Part shown: positions 59,761 to 64,000 of the stretch, one piece after another | How the letters are laid out: the number at the start of each line of letters is the position of its first letter | How positions within the stretch are numbered: the first letter of the stretch is position 1 | Assembly: GCF_900116515.1 (NCBI RefSeq) | Contig: NZ_FPBA01000014.1 | Coordinates: 88,278-152,277 of the forward strand | Direction: 5' to 3' | DNA from: Geodermatophilus amargosae | GTDB lineage: Bacteria; Actinomycetota; Actinomycetes; Mycobacteriales; Geodermatophilaceae | DNA: 64,000 nucleotides | Translations under genes and position numbers: made by a program | The notes under the pieces: generated by a model | The model's input: only the letters and a program-made list of their open reading frames with translations | Told to the model about the DNA's origin: nothing | The model's database searches: none

Positions 59761-59861
59761 CGTCCCGCTCGGTGCCCGCATCGACGGTGCGGGCAACGCC
59801 GGCGTGACCGGGTACGTGCCCCGCGTGCCCCTCCGGCCCGGGCGCAGGTCAGGCTGGAGCC

Positions 59862-62393
59862 ATGATCGACGAACCGGGCCGCGCGTCCTCGCCGACCGAC
59901 CGGTTCGTCCGGGTGCGCGGCGCCCGCGAGCACAACCTGCGCAACGTCGACGTCCAAGTGCCGCGGGACGCCCTGGTCGTCTTCACCGGCGTCTCCGGAT
60001 CCGGGAAGTCCTCGTTGGCCTTCGGCACGATCTACGCGGAGGCGCAACGCCGGTACTTCGAGTCCGTGGCCCCGTACGCCCGGCGGCTCATCCACCAGGT
60101 CGGCGCACCCGTCGTCGACGAGATCACCGGGCTGCCGCCGGCGGTGGCGCTGCAGCAGAGCCGGGGCACCCCCAGCAGCCGGTCCACCGTCGGCACCGTG
60201 ACGACGCTGTCCAACTCGCTGCGGATGCTGTTCTCGCGCGCCGGCACCTACCCGCCGGGGTCGACCGGCCGGCTGGACTCCGACGCCTTCTCGCCCAACA
60301 CCGCCGCCGGTGCCTGCCCCGAGTGCTCCGGTCTGGGCAGGGTGCACCTGGTGACCGAGGACAGCCTGGTCCCCGACGCATCGCTCAGCATCCGGGACGG
60401 CGCGATCGCCGCCTGGCCGGGCGCCTGGCACGGCAAGAACCTGCGCGACATGCTGGTCGAGCTCGGCCACGACATCGACCGGCCGTGGCGGGACCTGCCG
60501 CAAGCCGAGCGCGACTGGATCCTGTTCACCGACGAGCAGCCGGAGGTCACCGTGCGCCCCGTCCGCGGGGTGGGTCAGGTCCAGCGCGACTACCAGGGCC
60601 GGTACACCGGCGCACGGGCCTACGTGCTGCACACCCTGGCCAACACCAAGAGCCCGACCATGCGGCAGCGGGTCCTGCGGTTCGTGCAGACCTCGACCTG
60701 CCCGGTCTGTTCGGGCAGCCGGCTGCGGCCCGAGTCCCTGGCCGTCACCATCGGCGGCCGGACCATCGCCGAACTGGCGGCCCTGCCGCTGTCCGCGCTC
60801 GTCGAGACGCTCCGCCAGGCACCGCAGGCGACCGACGTCGAGGCGCGGATCACGGCGGACCTCCTCGGCCGGATCGAGGTGCTCACCACATTGGGCCTCG
60901 GTCACCTCAGCCTGGACCGTGCGACCCCGACCCTGTCGCCGGGCGAGCTGCAACGGCTGCGGATCGCGACCCAGCTGCGGTCGGGGCTGTTCGGCGTGGT
61001 GTACGTCCTGGACGAGCCATCCGCGGGGCTGCACCCGGCCGACGCCGAACCGCTGCTGAGGGTCCTGAACCGGCTGACCGCGGCCGGCAACTCGTTGTTC
61101 GTCATCGAGCACGACATGGCGCTGGCCCACCGCGCCGACTGGATCGTCGACGTCGGCCCGCTGGCAGGGGAGCGGGGCGGCCGCGTCCCCTACAGCGGGC
61201 CCGTCGCCGGCCTGTCCCACGTAGACACTTCGGTGACCCGGCGCTTCCTCTTCGACCGGGAGCCGCCGATCGGTCGGCCGCGACGGCAGCCCGCGGGGCA
61301 GCTGCGCCTGGGTGGCATCGACCGGCACAACTTGCGCGACGTCGAGGCGGGGTTCCCGCTCGGGGTCTTCACCGCGGTCACCGGCGTCTCCGGCTCGGGC
61401 AAGTCGACGCTGGTCAGCCAGGTGCTGGCCGATGTCGTCTCCCGGCGGCTCGGCTCACCCGCGACGGCCGCGGACGGCGCCGGCGACGCCGGAGACGACC
61501 CGACCGCCGACCCGGACGACGTCGTCCAGGACACCGCGGGGGTGACGGTGCAGCTCGAGGGGCCTGCGGCCGTCGACCGTCTGGTGCGCGTCGACCAGAA
61601 GGCCATCGGTCGGACCCCCCGGTCCAACCTGGTCACCTACACCGGGCTCTTCGACGCGGTGCGCAAGCTCTTCGCGGCCACCGAGGAGGCCCGCAGGCAC
61701 GGCTACGGCGCCGGGCGGTTCTCCTTCAACGTGGCCGAGGGGCGCTGCCCGACGTGCCAGGGCGAGGGCTTCGTGACCGTGGAGCTGCTCTTCCTCCCCG
61801 GGACGTACTCGCCCTGCCCGACCTGCCACGGTGCGCGGTACGACCCCGAGACGCTGGAGATCACATACCGCGGCAAGAACATCGCCGAGGTGCTCCACCT
61901 GACCGTCGACGCGGCCACGGACTTCCTCGCCGACCTCGCGCCGGTGGTCAAGAGCCTGCGCGTGCTGCAGGAGGTCGGTCTGGGCTACCTGCGCCTCGGA
62001 CAACCGGCGACGGAGCTGTCCGGCGGCGAGGCGCAGCGGGTGAAGCTGGCCAGCGAGCTGCAACGGGCCCGACGGGGGCACACGCTGTACGTCCTCGACG
62101 AGCCGACCACCGGGCTGCACCCCGCTGACGTGGAACTGCTGATGCGCCAGCTGCGCCAGCTCGTCGACGCGGGCAACACCGTGGTGGTGGAACACGACAT
62201 GGACGTCGTCGCCGACGCCGACTGGGTCATCGACCTGGGTCCTGGAGCCGGTGACCAGGGCGGCAGGATCGTGGCCGCCGGCACGCCGGAACGGGTGGCC
62301 ACCGCGCCGGAGAGCCAGACCGCCCGCTTCCTCGCCCCCCGGCTACCGAGGGCGGAGCTTCCTCTGTCGTCGGGCCGCTCGGCAGTCCGGTGA
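59862..62393 (+). CDS. UvrA-like excinuclease ATPase, short UvrA2/DrrC type
   Basis: This 843-aa tandem ABC ATPase has [13 protein letters not shown] (~42-54) and VSGSGKSTL (~506) Walker A motifs, zinc-module pieces [21 protein letters not shown] and [20 protein letters not shown], and signatures [11 protein letters not shown] and [11 protein letters not shown]. UvrA proper is ~950 aa and has a UvrB-binding domain; that insert is missing here, as in UvrA2 proteins linked to drug or damage tolerance. The first signature has SPGE in place of SGGE. It is monocistronic. Confidence 0.93.
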   Translation: MIDEPGRASSPTDRFVRVRGAREHNLRNVDVQVPRDALVVFTGVSGSGKSSLAFGTIYAEAQRRYFESVAPYARRLIHQVGAPVVDEITGLPPAVALQQSRGTPSSRSTVGTVTTLSNSLRMLFSRAGTYPPGSTGRLDSDAFSPNTAAGACPECSGLGRVHLVTEDSLVPDASLSIRDGAIAAWPGAWHGKNLRDMLVELGHDIDRPWRDLPQAERDWILFTDEQPEVTVRPVRGVGQVQRDYQGRYTGARAYVLHTLANTKSPTMRQRVLRFVQTSTCPVCSGSRLRPESLAVTIGGRTIAELAALPLSALVETLRQAPQATDVEARITADLLGRIEVLTTLGLGHLSLDRATPTLSPGELQRLRIATQLRSGLFGVVYVLDEPSAGLHPADAEPLLRVLNRLTAAGNSLFVIEHDMALAHRADWIVDVGPLAGERGGRVPYSGPVAGLSHVDTSVTRRFLFDREPPIGRPRRQPAGQLRLGGIDRHNLRDVEAGFPLGVFTAVTGVSGSGKSTLVSQVLADVVSRRLGSPATAADGAGDAGDDPTADPDDVVQDTAGVTVQLEGPAAVDRLVRVDQKAIGRTPRSNLVTYTGLFDAVRKLFAATEEARRHGYGAGRFSFNVAEGRCPTCQGEGFVTVELLFLPGTYSPCPTCHGARYDPETLEITYRGKNIAEVLHLTVDAATDFLADLAPVVKSLRVLQEVGLGYLRLGQPATELSGGEAQRVKLASELQRARRGHTLYVLDEPTTGLHPADVELLMRQLRQLVDAGNTVVVEHDMDVVADADWVIDLGPGAGDQGGRIVAAGTPERVATAPESQTARFLAPRLPRAELPLSSGRSAVR

Positions 62394-62668
62394 GACCGCC
62401 TCCGGCCTGACTCGGCCGGTCACGAGACCTCGCGGTCATCGCGGTCGTCACCGGGGTGATCGGACTCGTCCGGTTCGCCGCGTTGCGCTGGCTGTTCCGC
62501 CCGCCCGTCCTGGCCTGACCCGCTGCGCAACCCCGCCGATCCGCCCCGGCCCGGGCTCGCCGGGCCGCCGGTCCCTGACCGCGCCGCCGCCCGTGGGGTC
62601 CGGCATCGGATCGACGCGGTCGGAGCGGGGTCGCACCGTTCATCCTGAAGGGTGCGGCGGTCGGGACG

Positions 62669-63172
62669 TCAGGCGGTGCCGGGCGCCGGCAGGGTCGGGA
62701 AGCTGCCCTCGGGCTGGACGACCTGGCGGATCCGGGTGGCGATCTCGTGCAGCTGGCGGACCTGGGTCCTGGTCAGCGGGTCGAGGACCAGGCGGCGCAC
62801 CTCGGCGACGTGCCCGGGGGCGGTGGCCACGACCTTCTCCCAGCCGGTGTCGGTGAGGACGGCGAGGGTGGCGCGGCCGTCGTCGGGATCGGGCCGGCGG
62901 GTGACCCAGCCGCGCTTCTCGAGGCGGTCGACGGTCCGGGAGAGCCGGGTCAGCGAGCCGTTGGCCAGGGCGGCGACCTCGCTCATCCGCCGGGTGCGCT
63001 CCGGGGACATGGAGAGCATGGCCATGACCTGGTACTCGAAGTGGCTGACGCCGGCGTCGCGCTGCAGCTGCGCGTCGATGGCGTCGGGCAGCCAGACGGC
63101 CATCGCCAGGACGGCCAGCCAGGTGTCCTGTTCCTCCGCGTTCAGCCACCGCGGCTCGTCGACAGTGCCCAC
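62669..63172 (-). CDS. MarR-family transcriptional regulator
   Basis: This 167-aa winged-helix regulator has the MarR core (VSHFEYQVMAMLSMSPERTR, RMSEVAALANGSLTRLSRTV, DRLEKRGWVTRRPDPDDGRA). GTG 63172 has GAGGAG seven nt upstream. It is divergent from a DoxX-like gene; the intergenic stretch holds two inverted repeats with a common ACTTG/CAAGT core, the likely operators. MarR proteins of this layout usually respond to phenolic or redox-active ligands. Confidence 0.92.
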   Translation of the reverse strand: MGTVDEPRWLNAEEQDTWLAVLAMAVWLPDAIDAQLQRDAGVSHFEYQVMAMLSMSPERTRRMSEVAALANGSLTRLSRTVDRLEKRGWVTRRPDPDDGRATLAVLTDTGWEKVVATAPGHVAEVRRLVLDPLTRTQVRQLHEIATRIRQVVQPEGSFPTLPAPGTA

Positions 63173-63218
63173 GACATCGCTCCTCGTTCGACCCGGCGGA
63201 CGACCCGCCCGCCGAGAT

Positions 63219-63265
63219 ACTTGACGGAACAAGTGACTGCTCATATGGTTGCTTGCGTCGGCAAG
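63219..63265. promoter_or_regulatory. MarR operator candidates
   Basis: ACTTG-ACGGAA-CAAGT (63219-63234) and CTTGC-GTCG-GCAAG (63252-63265, with further flanking matches) share the same half-site. They lie between the divergent MarR and DoxX-like genes and probably mediate autoregulation. Confidence 0.6.
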
Positions 63266-63288
63266 TAAACCATGCGAGGAGTCAGAAC

Positions 63289-63663
63289 GTGAACGTCGTC
63301 TTGTGGATCGTCGCCGGGGTGCTCGCCGCGGTCTTCCTGGGTTCGGGGCTGAGCAAGCTCGCGCAGCCGCGGAAGAAGATTGTGGATTCCGGCATGGGCT
63401 GGGCCGAGGACTTCAGCGACGGCGCGGTCAAGGCCATCGGTGCGCTGGAGGTCCTCGGCGCGCTGGGCCTGATCCTGCCCGCGGTGTTCGACGTCGCTCC
63501 GGTGCTCGTGCCGATCGCGGCCGTGGGCCTGGCCCTCGTCATGGCCGGCGCTGCCGTCGTGCACGCCCGCCGCAAGGAGACGCCGATGGTCGTCGCCAAC
63601 CTCGTGCTCCTCGCCCTGGCCGTCTTCGTCGCCTGGGGCCGCTTCGGCCCGTACGCCTTCTAG
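63289..63663 (+). CDS. DoxX-like membrane protein
   Basis: This 124-aa protein has four TM helices (VVLWIVAGVLAAVFLGSGLS at the N-terminus, then pairs near 48-60, 64-88 and 100-118), with a KLAQPRKK loop, as in the DoxX-like family. The GTG start has GCGAGGAG nine nt upstream. It is divergent from the MarR gene, and a quinone oxidoreductase gene follows 41 nt later; the pair is probably one redox-stress operon under MarR control. Confidence 0.88.
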   Translation: MNVVLWIVAGVLAAVFLGSGLSKLAQPRKKIVDSGMGWAEDFSDGAVKAIGALEVLGALGLILPAVFDVAPVLVPIAAVGLALVMAGAAVVHARRKETPMVVANLVLLALAVFVAWGRFGPYAF

Positions 63664-63704
63664 TCCCTCCCCGTCCCCGCACCGCGTCCAGAGGAGTCCC
63701 CGTC

Positions 63705-64000
63705 ATGCGCGCACTGCACGTCCCCGCCGCCGGTGAGCAGCCCCAGATCTCCGACATCCCCACCCCCGAGCCGACCGAGGGCACGGTCCTCGTCCGGGTC
63801 AAGGCCGCCGGCCTCAACCCCATCGACAACGCCGTCGCCGCCGGCTTCCTGACCCAGATGGGCCTGCCGCACGAGTATCCGGTCGTCATCGGCCGCGACG
63901 CCGCCGGTGTCGTGGAGGCCGTCGGGGCCGGGGTCGACCACGTCGCCGTCGGCGACGAGGTGCTCGGTCACGTGCTGCTCGCCCCGCCGATCTCGGCCGG
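63705..64000 (+). CDS. NADPH:quinone oxidoreductase-like MDR protein (partial)
   Basis: Only the first ~98 residues are in the window. The GroES-like N-terminus is clear (VLVRVKAAGLNPIDNAVAAG, IGRDAAGVVEAVGAGV, VGDEVLG) and no structural zinc cysteines are seen, as in quinone reductases. AGAGGAG precedes ATG 63705. It follows the DoxX-like gene in the same direction. Confidence 0.87.
   Translation, partial: MRALHVPAAGEQPQISDIPTPEPTEGTVLVRVKAAGLNPIDNAVAAGFLTQMGLPHEYPVVIGRDAAGVVEAVGAGVDHVAVGDEVLGHVLLAPPISA

Noticed and set aside
1..64000. CRISPR arrays, rRNA or tRNA genes
   Set aside because: No regularly spaced repeats were seen, and I found no cloverleaf-like or rRNA-like sequence by eye; a dedicated scan was not possible.

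Overview
The window reads as chromosomal DNA of a very GC-rich actinobacterium. Almost every real gene has G or C at third codon positions, GTG starts are common, adjacent genes overlap as ATGA, GTGA or TGATG, and LAL-type LuxR regulators and DHA2 exporters are abundant. Gene content would suit Geodermatophilaceae or a related family, but that is an impression without any search. I see no rRNA, tRNA or CRISPR array. Many long GC-rich open frames are antisense shadows of the genes listed and are left out.

Region 1 (1-22.3 kb) concerns metal handling, export and regulation. It holds an MHS-type MFS transporter cut by the left edge, a GNAT acetyltransferase, and a copper-type P1B-ATPase with an unusual ~280-residue C-terminal extension. 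These are followed by a small basic protein with an ABC ATPase and FtsX-like permease, a CopZ-like chaperone, a DHA2 MFS exporter, a LAL regulator, a small membrane protein and a CzcO-like flavoprotein. A 17-nt motif (type CCTGGCGATTTCCCCGG) lies about 65-78 nt before four of these starts, always in the same orientation relative to the gene, so they are probably co-regulated. A frameshifted DUF4389 gene, an MDR oxidoreductase, a second LAL regulator and a two-gene ABC-2 exporter complete the region.

Region 2 (23-46.3 kb) is the most interesting part. A FadR-type regulator sits beside two biotin carrier proteins, one biotin carboxylase and two 485-residue PycB-like carboxyltransferase homologues. 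With them are a PPDK-type ATP-grasp/phosphohistidine protein lacking the PEP-binding barrel, a separate phosphohistidine swivel protein and an unrecognised 521-aa protein. Two AMP-forming acyl-CoA ligases, two thiolases, two SDRs, three phosphatases and an acyl-CoA dehydrogenase complete the set. Seven genes on the minus strand (44.1 to 36.0 kb) overlap or nearly touch. My hypothesis is a pathway in which a secondary alcohol or ketone is oxidised, phosphorylated to an enol phosphate by a split dikinase, carboxylated through biotin to a beta-keto acid, activated to the CoA ester and cleaved by thiolase. This follows the logic of acetone and acetophenone carboxylation but uses none of the known acetone- or acetophenone-carboxylase subunits. 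The substrate is not determined by sequence. A GACAT-N3-ATGTC-like site recurs in the cluster's divergent promoter regions.

Region 3 (46.4-59.8 kb) alternates intact genes (SGNH hydrolase, amidase, SRPBCC protein, DHA2 exporter, SDR, TetR regulator, acyl-CoA ligase) with decayed fragments. The fragments come from a DMT transporter, LuxR and AraC regulators, a phage-type integrase, an alpha/beta hydrolase, a PLP-dependent decarboxylase, a glycosyltransferase and an NmrA-like protein. Four of five copies of a ~33-62 bp repeat lie here, all in the same orientation.

Region 4 (59.8-64 kb) has a UvrA-like ATPase of the short UvrA2 type, a MarR regulator divergent from a DoxX-like protein, and a quinone oxidoreductase cut by the right edge.
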